Positions 35,279-45,613 of a stretch of 64,000 nucleotides of DNA are shown piece after piece (within the stretch, counting starts at the first letter, position 1; every line of letters starts with the position of its first letter). The stretch is from Euclidia mi (taxonomy: Eukaryota; Arthropoda; Insecta; Lepidoptera; Erebidae): assembly GCA_944739405.2 (NCBI GenBank), contig OX123199.2, positions 7,677,898 to 7,741,897 of the forward strand, in the 5' to 3' direction. Made by a program: the position numbers and the translations under genes. Below the pieces are notes generated by a model. It was given only the letters and a program-made list of their open reading frames with translations. It had not been told where the DNA came from and did not search any database.

Positions 35279-36597
35279 ATATACAAACACAAGAAGTTAT
35301 TATTCTGGCGATAAGTGGCGATAGAGCGGTATTTTCGTAAGGTGGAGGTAAAGGGAATAATGATAAATGGAACCCTTCTCATTCTGAACAATTCAAGTCT
35401 GACTCGCACTTAATTTAGCTTTTATAAAACTATGTAGGCGTTATCCTTCTATTGAACTAGTTTCAAGAATAACCAAAAGCGTAGACTTAGTGGTTAGGCT
35501 GAACATTCCAGTTTTGTTCAAGACAAATAACTTAAAGGACTTCACGAATGGTTTAAACTATTTCATATGTTTAGTTATTTCATCCTAGTGCCGAATGTAT
35601 CTAGTTATAAGTTACTGAACGATCAAATATTATTAAAAAGCTTTTCCCTTCATAAAAGTTTGAAATGTAAAAGTATTTGTAAAAACAACAACACAAGTAA
35701 AATGATGAAAAGCTATTCATAGGTTTATTTTTTGTTTTCCGTACACAACAACTGGTATAAGTTTATAAATAACCAGATAGGAATCCTATTCGACGAGTCG
35801 GACGAATGGAACTGATAGAAAACGAATACCATTTTTAGAAAGCTTTTCAATAATGCGGTAGATGTATTTTGACGTTCGCAGTCGATTTATTTCATGCATT
35901 TACTATGGATTGCAATGTGAATGCTGGCACAGGATAAACATATAAACATATGGATGTTTGTCTTGGTCTGGGTGTTTTAAGTATAGTATGTATGCATTGC
36001 CAAAAATAAGTGTATATAAATATGTATGGCACCGCATACTAAAAAAAGAGCTTGAGTCAAAATATCGCAAAAATCTGTAATCGCTTACGAAAATCACTTA
36101 CCGCAAAAGTGTTTTGATCAGGTTACCTCATTATTTGCGATCCTTATCGGCAAACAATCGTAAAATATTATAAATCACTTAGCATTTCGATGTTAAAAGA
36201 TACGTGAGAAAAGGACAGTGAGACTAAGCGATCATTGTCTTATTTATTTATTTTTATGGATCTTCAACAAGAATTACACTATGCATTCATAATAAGTAGG
36301 AAAAAAAACACAGATCTCGTGTATCCTTAATTACAGAAGACCACAACATGCACATTAGACTAACAATATGGAAGGAAGATAAAATAAAGAAATACATTTA
36401 AAAAAATGATTAAAATGAAGAAAAAGAAAAAAAATCAACATCAAATCAAATTCATGAGGTAGATTCAATTACAGTAACAAATTAATAAATAATTTTATGG
36501 AGTTCAACAAATTGCATTCATTAAATTATTAAAAATAAAATACTGACTTTACTTCTGTAACTTTATTTGTATCGTAGTATGTTTTTTTATAGTACAC

Positions 36598-38243
36598 TAG
36601 CTGACCCAGCGAACTCCGTATCGCCTTTTTAAGAGTTTTTATTGAATTCCCTTTTTTCCAAGCCCCTTTTCCAAAGTTAGCATTGACTTAGCACTTAATC
36701 TCTTATCATTCTTTGATTTCATATCCGCCATCTTTGATCACGAAATAGATGTTGTATTTAGATTCTCCATCCCTTTAATCATCAGAGACGATACCCATAT
36801 TGATTTTTTAAATTTTGCCCTTCCGCCACCTTTGATTTCCCATCCGCCATCTTGAATCACGAAATAGATGTTGTATTTGGATTCCCCATCCCTTTAAACA
36901 TCGGAGACGATACCCATATTGATATTTTTTTAAATTTCCATCCGCCATCTTTGATCACGAAATAGATGGTGTTTTTGAATTCCCCATTCCTTAAAATATC
37001 GGAGACGATACCCATATTGATTTTTTTAATTTTTCCCATCCGCCATGTTTGATTTCCTATCCGCCATCTTTGATCACGAAATAGATGTTGTATTTGGATT
37101 CACCATCCTTTAAATCATCAGAGACGATACCCATATTGATTTTTTTTATTTTTCCCATCCGCCATCTTTGATTTCCTATCCGCCATCTTTGATCACGAAA
37201 TAGATGTTGTATTTGGATTCACCATCCCTCAAATCATCAGAGACGATACCCATATTGATTTTTTTAATTTTTCCCATCCGCCATGTTTGATTTCCCATCC
37301 GCCATCTTGAATCACAAAATAGATGTTGTATTTGGATTCCCCATCCCTTTAAACATCGGAGACGATAGCCATATTGATTTTTTTAAATTTTCCCATCCAC
37401 CATCTTTGATTTCCTATCCGCCATCTTTGATCACGAAATAGATGTTGTATTTGGATTCCCCATCCCTTAAATCATCAGAGACGATACCCATATTGATTTT
37501 TTTTATTTTTCCCATCCGCCATGTTTGATTTCCCATCCGCCATCTTGAATCACAAAATAGATGTTGTATTTGGATTCCCCATCCCTTTAAACATCGGAGA
37601 CGATACCCATATTGATTTTTTAAAATTTTCCCATCCGCCATCTTTGATTTCCCATCCGCCATCTTTGATCACGAAATAGATGTTGTTTTGCGATTCCCCA
37701 CCCCTTAAAATATCGAAGGCGATACCCATATTGATTTTTTAAATTTTCTCATCCGCCATCTTTGATTTCCCGTCCGCCATCTTGGATCACTAAATAAATT
37801 TCATTTTATTAATCAGCGTCCCGAAAATCTCGAAAACGATACTCATATAGATTGTATCCTATTCGTTTAGCCTTTTTTTGCCCTTGACCAAACCCTCCCC
37901 CTTCTCGTTTGACCATTTTATTATTTTTGTCTGGCCTCTAAAAGTTGTGGGGTAATTTTATATAGCCTATAGCCTTTTGGCATAATTGGGCTATCATAGG
38001 CAATAACAATTTTTAAAATCCGACTGCTAGTTCCTGACATAAGCCGACATTATCTTTTAGCCCTTTTAGCCTTTTGCCCGGCCCCAAAGGGTCGAAGCGT
38101 TATGTTATATAGCCTATAGCCTGCCGGAATAACTGGGCTATCGTATACAAAAATAATTTTTCGGATCCGACCGGTAGTTCCTGAGATTAGCGCGTTCAAA
38201 CAAACAAACAAACTCTTCCGCTTTATTATATTAGTATAGATAT
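36598..38243 (+). mobile_element. ~1.65-kb non-autonomous element with internal 119-bp array
   Basis: It starts CTAGCTGACCCAGCGAACTC and ends AACTCTTCCGCTTTATTATA, then TTAGTATAGAT. The 3' ~430 bp contain two related blocks (TATAGCCTATAGCC, GGGCTATC, CGACTGCTAGTTCCTGA / CGACCGGTAGTTCCTGA). This head-array-tail layout is common among lepidopteran non-autonomous elements. Helitron/HINE-like structure is possible, but I could not establish a diagnostic terminus. No ORF. Confidence 0.65.
36716..37800 (+). repeat. 119-bp minisatellite, about nine units
   Basis: The motif AAATAGATG and its variants recur at 36742, 36861, 36959, 37078, 37197, 37316, 37435, 37554, 37672 and, degenerate, 37791, giving spacings of 119, 98, 119, 119, 119, 119, 119, 118 and 119. 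Each unit carries two CATCCGCCATCTTTGAT-like boxes. Units with GAATCACAAAAT/AAACATCGGAG alternate with GATCACGAAAT/AAATCATCAGAG around 37197-37673, a dimeric higher-order pattern. Minus-strand ORFs in the array are incidental because 119 is not a multiple of three. Confidence 0.95.
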
Positions 38244-38344
38244 GTATTAATAGAGTGGCCTATATCCAGCAGTGGACTATGTTAATTAGTCTCTGTTTTT
38301 GTGTCTCAAGTAGTATTGAATTGGTTAGTATAAAACTGTATATC

Positions 38345-38450
38345 AATTTTGTCATCATCATCATCCTCCTGACCTCGCGTTACATCAGTTGTAACCCGGG
38401 GTCCACTTACTAGTCTAACCGGATTTGACTATTAGATTTTCCGTCGTCTA
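38345..38450 (-). repeat. Family A SINE 3' fragment
   Basis: CATCATCATCATCCTCCTGA, AACCCGGGGTCCACTTACTA, GTCTAACCGGATTTGACTAT: the complement of the 3' end of family A. The head is absent. Confidence 0.65.
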
Positions 38451-39164
38451 TCAATTTTGTAAACCCATTAATATGTTTGCTCTGAACAACACATAGGCAT
38501 CTAAGTTCAAATTATTTTTAGCGGAACATCTACCTATATTTATGTGTAGATCGATTTATTCTCCGACCTTACTTGTCTTAGAGCGCGAAATGGAAAGAAT
38601 CAAACTGTCTATCAAAAGAACATGGTGAGTTTATCTTTGACACGGCTAACATGGAAGTTATATCGGTTTATGGAAGTTTTAACTCATGTTACAATGTTTG
38701 CTCTTATATTCGAGGCAAGAAGTTGGAATTTTATATTATACTTATACATATTTAACGTCCTTTTCCTACTGTATTTCTGTATGAACACGATAAACTCACA
38801 AACTACCCAACGGCTTTTTGTAAAGTTTTCATCAATAGATAGTGTAAGGAAGTTTCAGATGTATAATTCACGCGGGCGAAGACGAGTAGTTTTTAACTGT
38901 AGCTTCCACGGCAGGATACTTGCCGTCATCAACTTTATAACATTATGTACAATGGCCAAACTTGACGCTAGGACACCATAGGCGAAAATCGCTCAGCACG
39001 ACATGGTCGCGTCCAGTTCCTTAGTCAAACATAATATGAGGGAGTGGTATTGTATTAGTGTGCGTGTGCTTGGACTCTATGAGCGAGCCAAAGGAAACTT
39101 TTTAAACTGATCGACCACGAACTTGTTTGATTGTACATTCTTGGTCAGCTAATGTTTTCTTTCT

Positions 39165-39322
39165 AAACATTAAATCAACGGACACAAAGAACGCCCAGAC
39201 TCGAGACAACAATTTGTAGATCACACAAAGTGTTGTCTCGTGTGGGAATCGAACCCACGACACGCAGCGCAGTACCAAGCGGCGAGCCGACCGCTTAAAC
39301 CACTACACCAACCCTGCAGTCA
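39165..39322 (-). repeat. tRNA-derived SINE, family C
   Basis: The reverse strand has GGTTGGTGTAGTGGTTTAAG, CGGTCGGCTCGCCGCTTGGT, B box (GGGTTCGATTCCCACACGAG) and ACAACACTTTGTGTGATC. It is 3'-truncated relative to 21150-21392 and has the cleanest A and B boxes of this family in the window. Confidence 0.82.
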
Positions 39323-40087
39323 GTATTTTCCAAGATATAGACGGGTACGTAGGCATAAAACCTTAAGCTTACATTCTGACGTGCTAAAACTTAGATCTGA
39401 CACGCACTAAACCGTATTTCATGTAAATCTTGCATTTAGCTTGGCTAGAGATTAATTTATCTGGTACTGTTCACACGGGCTTAAAGCCGACAAGACATGG
39501 CTTAAGGCTGGTTCGTTCAGTCTAGGTCTCTACGCCTACAATAGTGAAACTTGAGAGATCACGTTAGAAAAACTGACGTAGCTCCAAAATCTATGGCCTG
39601 AGAGACTCTGACTACAGACTAAATTTAGCACGTTCGTTACCTACTCACGGCAGAACCTCGAACATCGTCTGTTGGATATTGGGTTGCGGCGCGAGGCAAA
39701 TACAACAATTTGTAGCGGCTCACGCCGTAACGTATCTATGGGATTTTACTGCACGTAATGGAAAAGAGCTTTAGTAAACTTGGTTACTCAATGAGAACTA
39801 TATTTTCACAAAACGAGTCAACGAATAGCACGTCACCTCGTGAAATGTGTATTACGTTTTTATTTAGAGGATTCACGAGCGACGATATTCTAAAATGAGA
39901 GCTTTTCTTGTATAGCTGTGAGCTAATCCGAAAATAACATACAAAGCGTTACTGTTAGGCTTGAGGCAGCTATAGCACATATTTCTATCGCGTATTGTAA
40001 TGAAATACATTCATGTGACACGAGTTTAGCTGCTACCAGCTCCGTTGCTGCAGTAAGAATGACAGTGTGTTGTCTTTTATAGTTCGA

Positions 40088-40260
40088 CTAGACGTCGCAA
40101 GCGGCTTCGCCCGCCTCAATTATACATATAAACCTTCCTCTTGAATCATTCTATTTATTAAAAAAATCCGCATTAAAATCCGTTGCGTAGTTTTTAAGAT
40201 TTAAGCACACATAGGGACAAACATACAGAAGACAGACTTTGTTTTATACTATGTATTCGA
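40088..40260 (+). repeat. Interspersed repeat, family D
   Basis: CGACTAGACGTCGCAAGCGG, ATAAACCTTCCTCTTGAATC, AAAATCCGTTGCGTAGTTTT, GCACACATAGGGACAAACAT and TTTTATACTATGTATTCGAT are in the same order as 16508-16680. Confidence 0.75.
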
Positions 40261-40983
40261 TGAGTATTGTCAAAATTACATAGCACACGTAAAAACTTCG
40301 AACAGTTCAGACAGCATGGGTATACTACCTACATGTAAATAAGCAATAGAGTAGCACATCCTGTAAACTCCGCTTTTGGCTGTTGCAAGCAATAGCATAG
40401 GTACCTACTTTGAGTAATACTGAATTATGTGCACCAGTATCTGCTGGTACAGAGCAGATGTGTATACCAGTAGATATGTGTATACATATACACATATATT
40501 ATAGTCAGGTAGATAAATGGCCCAACCCTACTTAAGATTAAAGCTCTGAGCCCTCTGCGATCTAGATCCATGACCGCTTATAAGCCGCCCAAATGGATTT
40601 CTTTCCTTAAGGCAATCTGAGGGATAAGGGAAAACATAATATTTATGACATGTTTTAGTAGGTCGGGGTCAACATAATGTTATTACGATAAACTTTACCA
40701 TAAATTGTGGTAGCCAAAAGTTATAGCCTTTACAATACCTTTCGGGCAAACATAGTAAACGAGTATCTAGATTTGTTTTGCCACGGTACGAAAAATATAT
40801 TTATAAAGGTGACTTAACTTCTGAAGCAGAGAAACATAAGCTTATAAAGATGAATTGAAAAGTAATGTTATGTAACCTTGTAATTTTGTACAATGTAAAC
40901 TCTCGCGTAGAAACCAACAGTAGTATTTGATATGAACCTTTAACTGAAACCAAATCAATTATTACTGAAATTTGTCATGTTTG

Positions 40984-41045
40984 TGGGTGTAACATTACAC
41001 CTCTGCCTACCCCTTCGGGGATAAAGGCGTGAGTCTATAAAAAAA
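40984..41045 (+). repeat. Family B SINE 3' tail
   Basis: GTGGGTGTAACATTACACCT, CTGCCTACCCCTTCGGGGAT and AAAGGCGTGAGTCTAT: only the last ~60 bp of the family. Confidence 0.75.
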
Positions 41046-41824
41046 TATGTTTGTCATGTGGAAATAGTAGATGAATATTATTTCGACAGAAAACTGTCTT
41101 TGCAGTAGTAACTAGTAATTCAATGGTAACGTATTTGACTACATTTTTAGATACTAAAGCGTTGCTTCCCAAACAGTTCGACGCGCAGTTAGATTACCTG
41201 TCACTACAGCGTACAAATTAAGCTTTCAGCCTCCAACGCCTAACGAATTTATTAAACCAACATAGTATTTAGTCTAAGTTAAAGCAATGCAATGTAAAGC
41301 TCTATCTAAATACGGCAGCCTCTATCAATCTACATATTATTTGTTTTAGTGTTTATTTTGCGCTGTTGGGAGGGAGGGGGTCCCCACATGAATATGAAGC
41401 GAACAAGCGCCTGCAGTGTCAACAAGAGCGAGCAACTTTGTAAAATTTTTGCTCGTCTCTCTGTCGATAAATCAATGCTTTTGAACCGGTAGCAATGGAG
41501 ACGTGCGGCCAGGAGTACATTTTTATATCGTCGCTACAAAGCTCGCCATACCGATTTTAATCATTAGATGCTTGCCGTAGGTAAAAGTCTAGTATTGGAA
41601 GTAACAGTCCCTATTTGATGCTACTGCGCTGCAGTCATAGTCGTCAACATCTTCCCAGTGCAGTGCTGCCACCTAATGGGTGTCATTTCAGAAATCCCTC
41701 ATTGTATGAATTGACAAAAACAAATCCAGATAATTTAAGCAAAATGGAAAATTTACTGGCTACAGTGACTTGATCAAAACAATTGATTAGTATTAATGAA
41801 AACATTGCTTTCCTAAGTTAATTC

Positions 41825-41975
41825 TCTTTACACCTGTCTCCGTTGCGATGTCATAAATAGACCTTTTTACATATTATATCTATAAAGGTGTCGTCTATAT
41901 TTTCTTTACACGTGTCTCCGTTTATATAAATAGACCTTTTTCCATATTATATCTATAAAGGTGTCACCTATATAT
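41825..41975 (+). repeat. Tandem duplication, two ~78-bp units
   Basis: TCTTTACACCTGTCTCCGTT...ATAAATAGACCTTTTT...TATATCTATAAAGGTGTC is repeated 78 bp further on with few changes. Within each unit AGACCTTT and AAAGGTGTC are inversely related, so each unit can fold. Confidence 0.8.
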
Positions 41976-43154
41976 GATTTGCGAACACGAAGTTCTTAGA
42001 AATCAGAGAACCATCCGGCTGTCATGTACCTGTAGAGCTATTTTATAACATGTACTATTATTAAGTCCAGTTTTTCCTCCTCTGAATACATATAATACGT
42101 AGATAGAACCAACATTTGTGTGATATTGTCTAATAATTAATTTGACTGGCATTTATCTGTCGGATGCGTAACGGTTATTTTGGTGTTATTATGCGTGCTA
42201 CAATTATTATCCACTTAAAGTATAGAACACAAAATAGTACCTTTAAAGCGAGATAGTACAACACCCAGCTAGAGTTTACCATAAATGTTTTTCATGTGCT
42301 CATAGAAGCATCGGGATCCAAAGCGAAGACCTTAAATTGCAATCGGGACGGCGCTGGGATGATGGTGAGACCAGGTAGATACATGGTCTCCATTAACTAG
42401 TACAACCATAACAAGCACGCTTCCAGAAAAGCTTAAATACCAGTAAAATGTGTAAATTAATATGAAAGTTTTACTCTCCTTCGAAATAAAACCTAAGCAT
42501 CGGTGTCGTCTACACTAAAGACTATAAAATCGAATTATTTTCCAAAGTAGCTTTCAGACGTAGCCCGGCTACGGAATCTGTGTCTAACTCTTAAATAGGC
42601 GACCCTTTTAAGACTTATGGCAACGTACAAACTTTGTATAGTTCATACATACTGCGGAAAGACGTCGAACTTTTAATTCCAGGAAATGTTCTTTATATTT
42701 CAGAATTTTATTAATGTGTGTCCCGTCGCCTACGTAAGGATTAACGTTAAATACTTACCCTATATTACAAACAACGTATAAATCAGGGCATTAATATGTA
42801 ATAATATAAGGTTTTATTATACCATGCTTCTTATTCAAGTCACTTATTACTTCATTCATAGGCTTTCGCAGGCGTACATGTTTATTTAATTTGACTTTAA
42901 GCAGAGTTCGTTTCTAAATATAAACAGACATAAGAACGTAATAAAACAAACAAAGTCTTAGATTAAAGCTACTGATCAATGGTGATGACTTTATAGATGG
43001 CTTAATTTACATTAATGGTTAATAATTTCAGCCCTATATATAAATAGTTCGACTGCTATATCCTTATTCTTTATTCTATGGCTAAATCCATATTCCAAGT
43101 GCAGGTTGGCAGACTGCAAATGTGTTTTGGTGAACTTGATGTTGAATTTGGTCC

Positions 43155-43381
43155 GTGTGGTGACGGATTAAGAATACGGAATGTCACCACCCCATATCAT
43201 CCCATGGGTGTCGTAAGAGCCGACAAAGGGAGCATATTATGCACAGAACAGCACTGTAAGAGAAGGAAAACTTGATACAAACCCTATACCAACCCGTTTG
43301 GCCAGCGTGGTATAGTAGGCCAATTCCTCCTTTCAAAGGAGAGGCCTAGTCCAGCAGTGGCCTGTTAAAGGCTGATGATGA
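43155..43381 (+). repeat. LINE/SINE 3' tail repeat, family G
   Basis: TGTGGTGACGGATTAAGAAT through CCATGGGTGTCGTAAGAGCC, GAGAAGGAAAACTTGATACA, GAGAGGCCTAGTCCAGCAGT, to GGCTGATGATGA. Nearly identical to the inverted copies at 24690-24918 and 44179-44407. Confidence 0.85.
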
Positions 43382-43442
43382 ATGTTGAATTCAACTTTAC
43401 TTAAACCTACATATGTGCGGGTTTCTGCACCATATTTTCCTT

Positions 43443-43849
43443 ATAGTAGGGGAGCCCAAGAAGGGATTTTGGGATTTACTCGAATGCGTCAGATATTGGT
43501 AGCATCCATGTCCTACGCATCTAAACATATAAATAAAATTGGAGTGTCTGTTTGTAATATTAAAATAACCGCTTTATACTAAATGCATAATATGGATGTA
43601 CCTATACACGGTACATATACCGAAAAGACATTTTTTACAATTTTTGTCTGTCTGTCTGTTTGTTTTGCGCTAATCTCCGGAACGGCTAGACCGATTTTGA
43701 CGGGATGTTCACTGGCTGATAGCTGATGTACCAAACCGCTCCCCCTATCGATGAAAAATTATACATTATTTACATGTTTATCTGTTTATCATCTAAGCTT
43801 TGCAACGCTCAAGTAAATCCCATTTTAGCATCGTGGTCTCCCCTACTAT
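43443..43849. mobile_element. MITE with ~38-bp imperfect inverted repeats
   Basis: The left end ATAGTAGGGGAGCCCAAGAA continues ...GGGATTTACTCG. The right end, read on the other strand, is ATAGTAGGGGAGACCACGAT and continues ...GGGATTTACTTG. Internal sequence has a (TGTC)n tract and GGAACGGCTAGACCGATTTT, a motif found in other arthropod repeats. It is about 407 bp and non-coding. Its right end abuts a family A SINE fragment. Confidence 0.78.
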
Positions 43850-43854
43850 CAGCA

Positions 43855-43965
43855 AGTCACCGTAAACAAATAACTTAAAAAAGTCAGTGGTGCGCGCCTT
43901 GAATTAGAACCCGACACCCTCTGCTTGGCAGTCTGTTGAACTCCTGAATAGGCCATCGCCGCTCT
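43855..43965 (-). repeat. Family A SINE head fragment
   Basis: AAAAGTCAGTGGTGCGCGCC, AGAACCCGACACCCTCTGCT and GGCAGTCTGTTGAACTCC, then GGCCATCGCCGC: the complement of the tRNA-like head of family A, with a mutated B box. Confidence 0.72.
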
Positions 43966-44178
43966 TTTCATTTATTTATTTGCAATACGTAGTTCACATT
44001 ATTACATTTCAAAATATTTATTATTTAAATGTATATTCAGTGCTTAAAAATAAATTAATATAATTGAATTTGATACATCAACGCACCATTACATCCAGCT
44101 CATTAACTCGCGACATTGATATCAAATTATCAACAGTAATTATCAAAAGTAGGTACATTAAAATATAATTATGATTAA

Positions 44179-44407
44179 TCATCATCATCAGCCTTTAACA
44201 GTCCACTGCTGGACTAGGCCTCTCCTTTGGAAGGAGGAATTGGCCTACTATGCCACGCTGGCCAAACGGGTTGGTATAGGGTTTGTATCAAGTTTTCCTT
44301 CTCTTACAGTGCTGTTCTCTGCATAATATGCTCACTCTGTCGGCTCTTACGACACCCATGGAATGATATGGGGTGGTGACATTCCGTATTCTTAATCCGT
44401 CACCACA
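44179..44407 (-). repeat. LINE/SINE 3' tail repeat, family G
   Basis: CATCATCATCAGCCTTTAAC through GTCCACTGCTGGACTAGGCC, GGTTGGTATAGGGTTTGTAT, to CTTAATCCGTCACCACA. This is the third copy of the family, about 0.8 kb from the inverted 43155-43381 copy; the two could pair in a transcript. Confidence 0.85.
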
Positions 44408-44694
44408 CGGACGATTAATAATACATTTTAATTTCTTGATAGGATAAAGTATTTGAACTTCATGAAATGAAGATGTAGACCTTAAAGATGTTTAATATTA
44501 AAAACGTAAAACACTATAGATCGCTGTTTTATCCTGGGAAAGGGAAGAATTTGACGTTATGCCTATATTTGCACGATTTGTGCACATACTAAATGAAAGG
44601 TAATATACACCTTATATTTGCTTTGATGTGTCGGTATGGGTTACGACAGCTGTTTGTGTCAGATAGTATCTTCTTGGGTTTACGCGAATGTTAC

Positions 44695-44912
44695 ACATTG
44701 AAATTAAACTACAGTTTACGGATTTTATCGCGTTGTATTGGTTTCACTAAGTTATTACATTTGTAACTAAAGATCTAGAAACTATATTTTTAATTTATTA
44801 CTAGCCTATACATATAAAAATATAGTTTCTAGATCTTTAGTTTCAAATGTAATAACTTAGTGAAACCAATACAACGCGATAAAATCCGTAAACTGTAGTT
44901 TAATTTCAATGT
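44695..44912. repeat. 98-bp inverted repeat, 22-nt spacer, one mismatch
   Basis: The left arm 44695-44792 begins ACATTGAAATTAAACTACAG and the right arm 44815-44912 is its complement with a single mismatch (CATTTGTAAC against CATTTGAAAC). Spacer ATTTATTACTAGCCTATACA plus 2 nt. TGTTTGTGTCAG occurs just before (44651-44662) and again across the outer edge of the right arm (44909-44920). A transcript from either strand would form a ~98-bp hairpin. Confidence 0.95.
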
Positions 44913-45613
44913 TTGTGTCAGTTTTTGCGACAAAAGGAAGCCTATGTTTTATTCTGATGTATGATCTATATAACTAATTGCAAGGTTTCATTAAAACTGT
45001 TTAGTAGATTTCGCATGTAAGTGTATATATAAGGTACATGCGCCTTGTAAGGCCCATTTTTTGCAATATTAATGTATTTAACAGAAATGAAATAATACAC
45101 GAAAATAATCTTAATCACAAAAATATTTATTTATTTGTGAATAAAATGAACATACAAATCAACATGTTTGATAAAAAATCTTAAAGAAAACTAATGTTTT
45201 TAAAACCTCTGAAGTGGGCTTTTTTAGGAACATAGGCACTTATCATGGCCCGATATTTACCACGTAATTTATACACACTATCAAAATAAGAAAATATGTA
45301 TTTATGTAAAACTTAACGTAATTTATAATAGTCTTAGGTAATCAGTGTATATTAACAGTCTTTTTTATCACAAATTAGACGATGGGCCATCTTAGGCTTA
45401 GCAAAATTTAATCTACCTACAAAACAAAAATCTCTAAATTAACTCGATAAATAACATTTTTGTGCTCTTATTCTATAAATAACTTTAGGTAAAAAGAAGA
45501 AAAATATTAAAAAAAACGACTAAATATTTTTCTCCAAAATTTCAGCGGGCCCTATTAGGAGTATAAAAAAACAGTAAATAGTAACATATAAGAACCCAAA
45601 GCTTAATAGGCTC

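Noticed and set aside
36716..37800. CRISPR-like or protein-coding repeat array
   Set aside because: Units are 119 bp without unique spacers, the genome is eukaryotic, and the period is not a multiple of three, so repeat ORFs are incidental.
38622..38981. 119-codon open frame with hydrophobic stretches
   Set aside because: No recognisable family, AT-rich composition gives such frames by chance; no promoter or splice support.
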